DNA of 64,000 nucleotides from JACNJF01 sp050291745 (lineage in GTDB: Bacteria; Pseudomonadota; Gammaproteobacteria; GCA-001735895): the NCBI GenBank assembly GCA_050291745.1, contig JBNKKI010000173.1, positions 16,807-80,806 of the forward strand, written 5' to 3'. The notes below the pieces were generated by a model. That model made no database searches. It was not told where the DNA came from and saw nothing but the letters and a program-made list of their open reading frames with translations. Shown here piece after piece: positions 53,032 to 60,728 of this stretch. Each line of letters begins with the position of its first letter. Positions within the stretch are counted from its first letter, which is position 1. A program made the translations under genes and the position numbers.

Positions 53032-53101
53032 ATAATAACTTCACAACAACAATCTATAAACTTGATATAATCAGTGTTTCACCGCTTTTACCTGATTCCT
53101 G

Positions 53102-54052
53102 ATGTCTGACTTTTTTGCTAATCTCAACTTTGCCCTGTCAGTGACTGGCCCCATCATCCTTTTTCTGTTGTTAGGTATTGCGTTAAAACATTGGCATATT
53201 ATTACCGAGGAATTTATCGACGTTGGTTCCAGGCTGGTTTTTAATGTTACTTTACCGGCCTTGCTTTTTATCACTATTAGTCAAACTCAATTTTCCCGGG
53301 CCGCCAATTTCAAACTGGTTGCAGTTGGATTGGCTGGTACTCTGATACTTTATTTTTTGATGGAAATCATCGTTAAATACAGTGTCCAGCCAGCGCGGGA
53401 TAGAGGGGTCGTTGTGCAGGGCGGGTTTCGATCCAATATGGGCATTATCGGGCTTGCCTATGTGGTGAATGCCTATGGAAGTGAGGGACTGGTTCTGGCT
53501 TCACTATATCTTGGCCTGGTTACGATTTTCTATAATATTCTTGCAGTGATTACTTTGAGTCGTTCAATAAATTATGAATTACACTGGAGCCAGACAGTTA
53601 AAAAAATTGCAAGCAACCCGCTTATTATTGGTATTCTTGCAGGCATGCCTTTTGCGTATTTTGAAATACAGATACCCGGATTATTTTTAAAAACAGGAGA
53701 ATACTTCGCACAGATGACTCTGCCATTGGCATTACTGTGCACTGGCGGCTCACTAAGCCTTTCTGTACTACGCCTGGAATCACGTAATGCACTAATTGGA
53801 ACAGGCTGTAAAATACTGTTAGCGCCATTGATATTGACTGTCATTGCATATCTGGCTGGTTTTAGTGGTATACAACTCGGTATTGTCTTTCTCATGTCAT
53901 CCTCACCAACTGCAGCTGCAAGTTATGTCATGTCTCGCGCCATGGGCGCTAATGCAGCACTGGCGGCAAATATTATTGTTCTTACTACCATCGGTTCGGT
54001 GATTGCTACTACGACAGGTATTACCTTGCTGCGATTTTTTGATTTAGTGTGA
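53102..54052 (+). CDS. AEC-family (auxin efflux carrier) permease
   Basis: 316 residues with about ten membrane helices in two inverted halves. Family patterns: LLGIALKHWHIITEEFIDVGSRLVFNVTLPALLF and GGFRSNMGIIGLAYVVNAYG in the first half, LALLCTGGSLSLSVLRLESR and SSSPTAAASYVMSRAMGANAALAA in the second. Bacterial members such as MdcF and YfdV carry malonate or other small carboxylates. The TGA stop is the first part of TGATTTTTCCAGG, a family B end scar, so the last residues may be altered. There is no neighbouring enzyme to suggest a substrate. Confidence 0.9.
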   Translation: MSDFFANLNFALSVTGPIILFLLLGIALKHWHIITEEFIDVGSRLVFNVTLPALLFITISQTQFSRAANFKLVAVGLAGTLILYFLMEIIVKYSVQPARDRGVVVQGGFRSNMGIIGLAYVVNAYGSEGLVLASLYLGLVTIFYNILAVITLSRSINYELHWSQTVKKIASNPLIIGILAGMPFAYFEIQIPGLFLKTGEYFAQMTLPLALLCTGGSLSLSVLRLESRNALIGTGCKILLAPLILTVIAYLAGFSGIQLGIVFLMSSSPTAAASYVMSRAMGANAALAANIIVLTTIGSVIATTTGITLLRFFDLV

Positions 54053-54067
54053 TTTTTCCAGGTTTAA

Positions 54068-54139
54068 CCTGGATTAATGGCGGGCTGGAAGTTGTGTTTG
54101 TCGCATTGATTAATTATATCGTGAATGAGAGAATCCAGG
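54068..54139. repeat. Short 72-bp inverted-repeat element abutting a family B scar
   Basis: CCTGGATT at the left and AATCCAGG at the right are perfect 8-bp inverted ends like those of family A, flanked by TTTAA and TTGAA. The preceding bases are TGATTTTTCCAGG, a family B end, so two element ends face each other across TTTAA. The interior does not match A or B. Confidence 0.45.
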
Positions 54140-54264
54140 TTGAAAATTCATTGGCATATCGCTATGGTAGTGATTGTCGATTAATTCATTATTAGCACGG
54201 AAAACGAATTAGCGCTGATCATCCTGATCAGGCTTATTTTTCGTTAGTTATACAGCTTGAAGGA

Positions 54265-55101
54265 GTGAGACTTATCAACACGAAAATTGGTGACTTCGTT
54301 CACCCAAATCACTTAGCGTCTTTCGTTGCAGCCGCACAACAGTTTAATTGTCACATTTTGATCCGCAAGACAGGGCAGGCATCCATAAGCTGGGTAGGAA
54401 AGCGTGGCTACACGGGTAAACGTGCAGATATGAAGGCAAAAACCGCCAACCTCAATTTCGGTAAATATAAAACTGCTGGTCTGGTTTGCTCCCCTCTATT
54501 ACGACCGGAAGTATTTTCAGCAGATAGACTGGTTGATGCACGAAAGTTATGGTTAAAAAGTTCGCATTTGATAACCGTACCCAAAAACAACTCTGGATTT
54601 GATGATCATACTCAACCAAAAGGCTGCCTGACACCTTACTTGCTGCAAACCAACCCAAATCACAGGCACTATGGTTGCGTCGCATTGACGGATATGGGCT
54701 TACTGGTGCCACGTTATGTTCATGGCGACTATGATCTTTACGCTATCATACCAGCCAATCAGGGCTTGCAACCGAATACTACCCCTGCTCACAGCTCTAC
54801 GCTGGGTTCTACCATGGCACCGGGTAAGCAAGGCTTGCAGAAACGATTACAGATGCAGGTGCCTAATCATGAAAGTGCTTTGTCATTCAAGGTAGCGAAT
54901 TATGTCAATACCAGCCTGGCTGGCATTAGTTCTGACCTGCTCGGTTCTTTAATGGTAAATCATGGTGAACAGGTTAATATGGGGCCTAAGGGGCATAATT
55001 TTGAGCCTGTGCTGGCAGTGATGCCAAAGATTGTAAATGGACAACGGACTCGTATTCTGGAAACACGCCAGGATCACGAGCAATTTTATCGTGAGAGCTG
55101 A
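54265..55101 (+). CDS. ExoY/edema-factor-like nucleotidyl cyclase domain protein, possibly 5'-truncated
   Basis: 278 residues from GTG. Order of motifs follows the anthrax toxin-type cyclase family: FVHPNHLASFVAAAQQFNCHILIRK at the start; GYTGKRADMKAKTANLN, where two lysines would hold ATP phosphates; HGDYDLYAII with the paired metal-binding aspartates; and MVNHGEQVNMG followed by HNFEPVLAVMP with the catalytic His/Asn. ExoY and edema factor convert nucleotides to cyclic forms inside host cells after activation. No signal peptide or secretion domain is present. The frame stays open to 54196, so the original start may be lost. The family call is by motif comparison from memory. Confidence 0.6.
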   Translation: MRLINTKIGDFVHPNHLASFVAAAQQFNCHILIRKTGQASISWVGKRGYTGKRADMKAKTANLNFGKYKTAGLVCSPLLRPEVFSADRLVDARKLWLKSSHLITVPKNNSGFDDHTQPKGCLTPYLLQTNPNHRHYGCVALTDMGLLVPRYVHGDYDLYAIIPANQGLQPNTTPAHSSTLGSTMAPGKQGLQKRLQMQVPNHESALSFKVANYVNTSLAGISSDLLGSLMVNHGEQVNMGPKGHNFEPVLAVMPKIVNGQRTRILETRQDHEQFYRES

Positions 55102-55189
55102 GACCGGGATAGCTGTTAAATTAGTGGACTCTGCGATCAGTCTGAACTTTCTCTGCAAAGGCAATTGTAGACGCTAAAAATAGTTGATT

Positions 55190-55804
55190 ATGCTTAGTAC
55201 AGATTATTTACTTACTTCTCTGGTCGTGGTTCTTATTCCTGGAACCGGAGTTATTTATACAGTATCTACAGGCCTTTTCCTTGGTTGGCGAGCAAGTATA
55301 GCTGCTTCATTTGGTTGTACTGCAGGCATTATTCCTCATTTGCTGGCAAGTATACTCGGCCTGTCAGCAATTCTTCATATCAGTTCGATTGTTTTTCAAT
55401 GTGTGAAATTTGCGGGTGCTCTTTATTTACTCTATCTTGCCTGGTCAATATGGCGTGAAGCAGGTTCGATTAATTTTAAGTCTTCCTCATCAAAGATGGG
55501 TATAGGTCAAGTTGCTCTAAGAGGTTTCTTACTCAATATTCTCAATCCTAAACTGTCGATATTCTTCCTGGCTTTTCTTCCACTTTTTATCTCACCAGCA
55601 TCATCTTCGCCGATGTTTGAATTGCTTCTTCTGAGTGTTGTTTTTATGTTTATGACGTTGGTTGTATTTATTTTATATGGCATTACTGCAAATGCTGTCA
55701 GTATGCATGTTATCAACTCACCACGCTTAACTATCTGGTTACAGAGATCTTTTTCCGCCACATTTGCCATTCTTGGTGTAAAGCTTGCACTGACAGAGCG
55801 ATAA
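55190..55804 (+). CDS. LysE/RhtB-family amino-acid exporter
   Basis: 204 residues from ATG 55190 (a TTG six bases earlier is also possible), with six membrane segments. The family start LTSLVVVLIPGTGVIYTVSTGLFLGWRASIAASFGCTAGI and central LRGFLLNILNPKLSIFFLAFLPLF are typical of RhtB/LysE exporters of homoserine, threonine, lysine or similar. No regulator is adjacent. The substrate cannot be told from sequence. Confidence 0.88.
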   Translation: MLSTDYLLTSLVVVLIPGTGVIYTVSTGLFLGWRASIAASFGCTAGIIPHLLASILGLSAILHISSIVFQCVKFAGALYLLYLAWSIWREAGSINFKSSSSKMGIGQVALRGFLLNILNPKLSIFFLAFLPLFISPASSSPMFELLLLSVVFMFMTLVVFILYGITANAVSMHVINSPRLTIWLQRSFSATFAILGVKLALTER

Positions 55805-55949
55805 CAAACAAGATTCTGATCTCCATAAATTTACAGTAATAATTTACAGTAGGCTGCATTGTAAAGGGAATTTGATTTCAGCGATTCAGCTTATCTCTTA
55901 GCAGAAAAATTTCAGCGGGCATCTATTGATGCCTGTTCAATTTATTTAA

Positions 55950-56184
55950 CCTAGAATCCGCAGTTGGACGAGCTGATTGTGCGTTTGAGGTGGTGTAGAT
56001 CAAGGCGTAACGACGCGGAATAGCCAGCTATTCCAAGGAGTTACAACGAAGAGATACGCCACCTCAAAAGTGCAATTCAGTTCGTAGTGGGATTCACCGA
56101 TTGGGTGATTATACACATCAACTGTCATGGTTTATGAAACTGTGGGTTAACCTCTATTGCGAGCGGTCAACTGCGGAATCCAGG
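55950..56184 (+). repeat. Family A inverted-repeat element, full length (235 bp)
   Basis: Ends CCTAGAATCCGCAGTTGGAC and GTCAACTGCGGAATCCAGG are inverted; the central hairpin GGAATAGCCAGCTATTCC is complete. Flanks TTTAA (55945-55949) and TTCAA (56185-56189) differ by one base. Its right end encodes the last residues and stop codon of soxR on the minus strand. Confidence 0.9.
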
Positions 56185-56634
56185 TTCAACCTCATCACCT
56201 AAAAGATAGCGAGCACCGGCACCTTGTTTGCCCATTTTATCATCAGGGTTGTAGAGTTTGCAGCTTTGCAGGGAAAGGCAGCCGCAACCTATACAAGCTG
56301 AAAGCGAGTCATGCAAATTCTGTAATTGTTCTATTTTCTTTTCCAGATCCCGACTAAAGCTTGTGGCGAGTTTATCCCAGTCAGCTTTTGTTGGTGTGCG
56401 CTTATCCGGTAATTTATTGAGAGCTATTTTTATCTGTTCAAGCGAGTATCCCAGTTGTTGCGCAATCAGGATAAATGAAAGCCTGCGAATGGCTGATCTA
56501 GGAAACAGACGATGACCGGATTGATTGCGAACTGCCGGGATTAGTTTCTGGCTTTCGTAGTAGCGGATTGCAGATACAGCCACCCCGGTTCGTTTTGCCA
56601 TATAACCTATGCTGATTAGTGGGTCATTTTTCAT
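56167..56634 (-). CDS. soxR: Redox-sensing MerR-family regulator SoxR
   Basis: 155 residues: MerR helix-turn-helix (SIGYMAKRTGVAVSAIRYYESQKLI, about 7-31), dimerisation helix, and the four cysteines of the [2Fe-2S] cluster in CIGCGCLSLQSC (about 117-128). SoxR is activated by oxidation of the cluster by redox-cycling compounds. The last five residues PGFRS and the TGA come from the family A element at 55950-56184; without it the protein would end near LLGDEVE, which is the usual SoxR end, so function is likely kept. It is divergent from a VOC gene whose promoter carries a SoxR box. No soxS is present. Confidence 0.95.
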   Translation of the reverse strand: MKNDPLISIGYMAKRTGVAVSAIRYYESQKLIPAVRNQSGHRLFPRSAIRRLSFILIAQQLGYSLEQIKIALNKLPDKRTPTKADWDKLATSFSRDLEKKIEQLQNLHDSLSACIGCGCLSLQSCKLYNPDDKMGKQGAGARYLLGDEVEPGFRS

Positions 56635-56659
56635 CTTGCAAGAATATAGAAAAAAATTC

Positions 56660-56690
56660 TTGACCTCAAGTTAACTTTAGGTATTAGCAT
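56660..56690 (+). promoter_or_regulatory. SoxR-controlled promoter
   Basis: CCTCAAGTTAACTTTAGG (56664-56681) differs by one base from the palindromic SoxR box of the E. coli soxS promoter. It lies between a -35 TTGACC (56660-56665) and a -10-like TAGCAT (56685-56690) with the long 19-bp spacing of MerR-type promoters, 40 bases before the VOC gene. Confidence 0.88.
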
Positions 56691-56729
56691 ATTAAGCTCA
56701 TACAAAATGAAAAAACAGGAGATTAAATA

Positions 56730-57113
56730 ATGTCGATAGCAAAATTAGAGCATGTCAATTTTACGGTAAGTGATCCGGATAAGACTGCTGCTTTATTAGT
56801 TCGATTGTTTGACTGGAAAGTTCGTTGGGCAGGAGAATCGCTCCACAATGGGCGTACTGTTCATGTTGGTTCGGATACTGATTATATTTCGCTTTATGCT
56901 TCAGGAGCAGGTGCTAAAACTGGTCCTGAAAGTTATTTTTCTATAGCTGGTTTAAATCATGTGGGTATAGTCGTTGATGATCTGGATGCGACTGAACAAA
57001 AAGTGAAAGCCGAAGGCTTGCACCCCTTTAATCATGCTGATTATGAACCAGGACGTCGTTTCTATTTTCGAGACGATGATAATATTGAGTTTGAAGTAGC
57101 CAGTTATGCTTAA
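56730..57113 (+). CDS. VOC-superfamily (glyoxalase/bleomycin resistance-like) protein, SoxR target
   Basis: 127 residues with paired beta-alpha-beta-beta-beta modules (LEHVNFTVSDPDKTAALLVRLFDWKVRW; LNHVGIVVDDLDATEQKVKAEG). Candidate metal ligands are His8, His76-region and Glu near the end (NIEFEV). Such proteins bind, hydrolyse or conjugate small toxic compounds. The SoxR-type promoter just upstream indicates induction by redox-cycling drugs, so a role in detoxifying quinone- or phenazine-like compounds is a reasonable inference. It is convergent with the haloacid dehalogenase gene. Confidence 0.85.
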   Translation: MSIAKLEHVNFTVSDPDKTAALLVRLFDWKVRWAGESLHNGRTVHVGSDTDYISLYASGAGAKTGPESYFSIAGLNHVGIVVDDLDATEQKVKAEGLHPFNHADYEPGRRFYFRDDDNIEFEVASYA

Positions 57114-57143
57114 TTGATAAAAACTGTAAGAATAGATATCAGG

Positions 57144-57177
57144 CAATATCTTATAAAAATTTCTTTATAAGATATTG
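57144..57177. terminator. AT-rich bidirectional hairpin
   Basis: CAATATCTTATAAA and TTTATAAGATATTG form a perfect 14-bp stem with a six-base loop between convergent genes. It overlaps the last codons and stop of the haloacid dehalogenase gene. The AT-rich arms provide T-runs on both strands, fitting a shared terminator. Confidence 0.55.
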
Positions 57178-57836
57178 TTAAGTTCGGACATTGAATGAAT
57201 AGTGTGGGTTGGCTGGTCACCCCAGGAGTCATATTGCTGGGTTTCATTGCGTTGAACCCAGACACTTTTCATGCCAAAGGCGGTTGCTCCTATGACATCA
57301 AATGTATTACCGGATATAAGCCAGCAATCTTCCACTTTGGAGCCGGTTCTATCAAGAAAGTGCTGATATATGGCTGGATCAGGTTTGTATTTCTGGATTT
57401 CATCAGCGCTAATAATAGCTTTGAAAAAATGATTAATTTGATCATCTACAAATAATTTTTCGACTTCTATTACCGGTCCATTGGTTAAAGCATATATTTG
57501 CAGGTCATTTCGCTTACTTAAAGTTGTTAAGGCCTGCACTACATCTTTAAAAACAGGTAGAGTCTGGTACCTTTTAATGAGGCTGAAATGCTGGTCCTGA
57601 GTAAGTGTGACATCAAACTTTTTAATACAATAATTTAAGGCATCGGCTGTGCAGGTATAAAATGGCTGGTACCTGTTCATCATGCTTCGACGAAAAGAGT
57701 ATGCTAATTGTTTGTCGCGCCATAATGTTGCAAAGGGAACGGCTTTATCATTTCCAATATATCGTTGTAATAGATCAACCATTCCGTAAGTGTTAATCAA
57801 TGTGGCATAAACATCAAAAGCTATTGTTTTCATCAA
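57165..57836 (-). CDS. Haloacid dehalogenase, type II
   Basis: 223 residues, HAD superfamily, L-2-haloacid dehalogenase type. Motif I FDVYATLINTYG holds the nucleophile Asp near residue 8, motif II is ALTNGP, the lysine lies in KYKPDPAIYQHFL, and motif III is SGNTFDVIGATAFGM. In characterised type II enzymes motif I reads DAYGTLFD and motif III SSNxWD, so this protein is a diverged member. Its real substrate may be a phosphate ester or haloacid. It lies just downstream of acs on the same strand, separated by a hairpin terminator. Confidence 0.85.
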   Translation of the reverse strand: MMKTIAFDVYATLINTYGMVDLLQRYIGNDKAVPFATLWRDKQLAYSFRRSMMNRYQPFYTCTADALNYCIKKFDVTLTQDQHFSLIKRYQTLPVFKDVVQALTTLSKRNDLQIYALTNGPVIEVEKLFVDDQINHFFKAIISADEIQKYKPDPAIYQHFLDRTGSKVEDCWLISGNTFDVIGATAFGMKSVWVQRNETQQYDSWGDQPTHTIHSMSELNNIL

Positions 57837-57854
57837 GGTGCCTGCAAAATTTTA

Positions 57855-57878
57855 GCTGCCGGATGGATATCCGGCAGC
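57855..57878 (-). terminator. Terminator after acs
   Basis: GCTGCCGGAT and ATCCGGCAGC form a perfect 10-bp GC-rich stem with a four-base loop, 24 bases after the acs stop on the minus strand, followed by TAAAATTTTG. It is a likely Rho-independent terminator, though the T-run is weak. Confidence 0.65.
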
Positions 57879-57901
57879 ATTATTATAAAAATCCGAAAAG
57901 C

Positions 57902-59848
57902 TTATTTGTTTTCCCGGTTTTCTATTAAGTTATCTACTACGGTAGGATCGGCCAATGTCGAAGTGTCTCCCAGGCTATCCAGTTCATTAGCTGCTATCTT
58001 ACGTAAAATTCGACGCATGATTTTACCTGAACGTGTTTTCGGTAAACCTGGTGACCATTGAATTACATTAACCTTGGCAATTGGTCCAATTTCCTTTCTT
58101 ACCAGTGCAATCAATTCTGCTTTAAGTTCATCACTGGGTTCTAAACCATGCATTAAGGTGACATAGGCATAGATGCCCTGACCGGTAATTTCATGTGGAT
58201 AACCAACAACTGCTGACTCTGCAACCATTTCATGTAATACCAGTGCTGATTCTATTTCAGCAGTCCCCAGTCTATGTCCTGATACATTTAATACATCGTC
58301 GACTCGACCGGTAATCCAGTAGTAGCCATCTGCATCACGCTTAGCGCCATCACCGGTAAAATAATAACCTTTAAAGGTAGAGAAATAAGTTTCATAAAAA
58401 CGTTTATGATCACCAAATACGGTTCTTAGTTGACCAGGCCAGGGGCGTTTTATTGCCAGGCTTCCAGCCGCCGGGTTACCTTCAATTTCCTGTCCTTCAT
58501 CATCAAGTAACACCGGTTCTACACCAAAAAATGGAAAAGTCGCAGAGCCTGGTTTTAAAGGCGTTACACCCGGTAAAGGTGTAAGCATATGGCCACCTGT
58601 TTCTGTTTGCCACCATGTATCAACGATTGGACAACGGCTATCACCAACGACCTTATAATACCATTCCCAGGCTTCTGGATTAATCGGTTCTCCAACAGTG
58701 CCGAGTAAGCGTAGTGCGCTTCGTTTAGTCTTTTTAACCGGCTCTTCACCAGCAGCCATCAATGAACGAATAGCAGTCGGGGCAGTATAAAATATTGATA
58801 CATTATGTTTGTCACATATTTGCCAGAATCTTGAAATGTCAGGGTAGGTTGGAATGCCTTCGAACATGACTGTAGTAGCACCATTAGCCAGAGGTCCATA
58901 AACTATATAAGTATGACCTGTTACCCAGCCTACGTCGGCAGTACACCAGTACACTTCACCATCTTTATAGTCAAATACAAGTTTGTGAGTCATGGCTGCC
59001 TGTAATAAATATCCGGCTGTTGTGTGCAGAACCCCTTTGGGCTTTCCTGTTGAGCCAGATGTATACAGTATAAATAGAGGATCTTCAGCATCCATTTCTT
59101 CTGGTTCGCAATAACTGTCAGCACTTCCAATTGCTTCGTGATACCAGACATCAATTTTGTCATTCCACTCTACCGGATCACCACCACGCTTAACAACAAT
59201 ACAGGTATGTACATTCGGGCAGGAAGCAATTGCTTCATCAGCATTTGTTTTGAGTGGTATTTTTTTACCACCACGAATTGATTGATCAGCGGTGATGACG
59301 ATTTGGCAATCTGAATCCAGAATACGATCTTTCAGTGCATCCGGTGAAAATCCACCGAACACGATTGAATGCATAGCCCCAATTCGTGTACAGGCTAGCA
59401 TGGCAACCGCTGCCTCTGGAATCATTGGCATATATATAGATACTCTATCGCCTTTTTTTACGCCTCTATCTTTGAGAACATTGGCAAATTGACAAACTTC
59501 CTTGTGAAGTTCGTTATAGGTGATTTTACGATCTTCATCAGGATTATCGCTTTCCCAGATTATCGCGATCTGTTCACCACGAGTTTCCAGGTGTCGGTCC
59601 AGGCAATTACTTGACACATTAAGCTTGCCACCAGAAAACCAGTTAATATGCAGGTCATTTTGATCATAGCTCCAGTCCTGAATCTTATCCCAGCTTTTTG
59701 TCCAGGTCAGATATTTTTCAGCCTGCTCCTTCCAGAAGGATTCAGGATCATCCAGAGATTGACGATACATTTTCTGGTACTCATCCGGTGTTATATTTGC
59801 CTGTGCAGCAAATTCCTCTGGTACTGGATAAATTGGTTCATTTGACAT
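57902..59848 (-). CDS. acs: Acetyl-CoA synthetase
   Basis: 648 residues, ANL-superfamily enzyme that activates acetate with ATP and CoA. Motifs: P-loop YTSGSTGKPKGVLHTT, acyl-adenylate region WWQTETGGHM, hinge YFTGDGAKRDADGYYWITGRVDDVLNVSGHR, and C-terminal PKTRSGKIMRRILRK with the acetylatable lysine at 609, the same number as in Salmonella Acs. The start MSNEPIYPVPEEFAAQANIT is normal. It can also take propionate poorly, which links it to the prp cluster. Gene orientation faces away from oadGAB; the 555-base gap should hold its promoter. Confidence 0.97.
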   Translation of the reverse strand: MSNEPIYPVPEEFAAQANITPDEYQKMYRQSLDDPESFWKEQAEKYLTWTKSWDKIQDWSYDQNDLHINWFSGGKLNVSSNCLDRHLETRGEQIAIIWESDNPDEDRKITYNELHKEVCQFANVLKDRGVKKGDRVSIYMPMIPEAAVAMLACTRIGAMHSIVFGGFSPDALKDRILDSDCQIVITADQSIRGGKKIPLKTNADEAIASCPNVHTCIVVKRGGDPVEWNDKIDVWYHEAIGSADSYCEPEEMDAEDPLFILYTSGSTGKPKGVLHTTAGYLLQAAMTHKLVFDYKDGEVYWCTADVGWVTGHTYIVYGPLANGATTVMFEGIPTYPDISRFWQICDKHNVSIFYTAPTAIRSLMAAGEEPVKKTKRSALRLLGTVGEPINPEAWEWYYKVVGDSRCPIVDTWWQTETGGHMLTPLPGVTPLKPGSATFPFFGVEPVLLDDEGQEIEGNPAAGSLAIKRPWPGQLRTVFGDHKRFYETYFSTFKGYYFTGDGAKRDADGYYWITGRVDDVLNVSGHRLGTAEIESALVLHEMVAESAVVGYPHEITGQGIYAYVTLMHGLEPSDELKAELIALVRKEIGPIAKVNVIQWSPGLPKTRSGKIMRRILRKIAANELDSLGDTSTLADPTVVDNLIENRENK

Positions 59849-60403
59849 TATTCTGCTCCCGATTACTGGTTTGTTTTCTGCTAGATATTAACTATTTTTA
59901 TTGTGCGGCTATTATATATAAGCCTGCAATATTAATGTTTTATTTCGAGCTAACTATGATTTGTATTTTCAATATTGAATATTAACATTCTTTTTCCATC
60001 ACTGCTCAGTGATAGATTTATATAAATATTATAGTTTTTCGCAATTATTCAAAAGTTGCATTATAAAACTATTGAGCAGGGTATAAATATTAATGATTAC
60101 AATTCTGGTTCGCTGAAGTGGCATTTTTGTTAGCTTAACTACAGTATATAGTTCTAAGGATAAGTTTTTTTTTGAGAAAAAGTAATAACTGTTTCTCTTC
60201 CTCAAACCGATGCTATTTCGTGAGTTTATGTTTACTTATAGAGGTATAAGTTTTATAAAAGCAACGATTACAGACCTAACCCCCAACTGATAAATAGTGA
60301 TATAGTAGCCTGCAAAAGTAGGGGGATTAAATATAACCTACTGTTTTTATTGAATATTTTGCCTGTCCACATCTCTTTTACAGGTTTTTTAATGGCATAA
60401 TTT
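59849..60403. other. AT-rich promoter region between acs and oadG
   Basis: No gene is supported. It should hold the divergent promoters of acs and oadGAB. A short CCTGT/ACAGG stem followed by TTTTTT at about 60361-60387 looks like a weak terminator or leader attenuator just ahead of oadG. No repeats of families A or B are present. Confidence 0.5.
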
Positions 60404-60670
60404 ATGAATGACTTACAGACTTTAATTAACGAAAGCGTGCAATTACTATTTATTGGGATGGGCACGGTATTCTTTATTTTGATTTTACTGATTTTCCTGA
60501 TCAACATGATTGGCAAGGGACTTTCCATGCTAAATCTGGAAGATGAACAGAAGGCAACACAGGCGAAACTTGGGAGTGTCAGAAAAAAAACTGTTACCGG
60601 TGATAATGAACTTATTGCTGTTATCAGTAGCGCAGTTGCGACTTATAAAAAAAATCACTCTGTAAATTAG
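60404..60670 (+). CDS. oadG: Oxaloacetate decarboxylase gamma subunit
   Basis: 88 residues: one N-terminal membrane helix (LLFIGMGTVFFILILLIFLINMIG) and a hydrophilic tail ending ISSAVATYKKNH, the typical OadG layout. It anchors the alpha subunit to the beta subunit and binds Zn2+ in characterised enzymes. It is the first gene of oadG-oadA-oadB. Confidence 0.9.
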   Translation: MNDLQTLINESVQLLFIGMGTVFFILILLIFLINMIGKGLSMLNLEDEQKATQAKLGSVRKKTVTGDNELIAVISSAVATYKKNHSVN

Positions 60671-60728
60671 CAGATCTAATTTCAATTAATCATCAGATAT
60701 TAACCAGACTTTAATTCGGATAAGAACT

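Noticed and set aside
60268..60528. 86-residue minus-strand frame across the oadG start
   Set aside because: It is antisense to a well-supported oadG gene and its upstream region, with no homology features.
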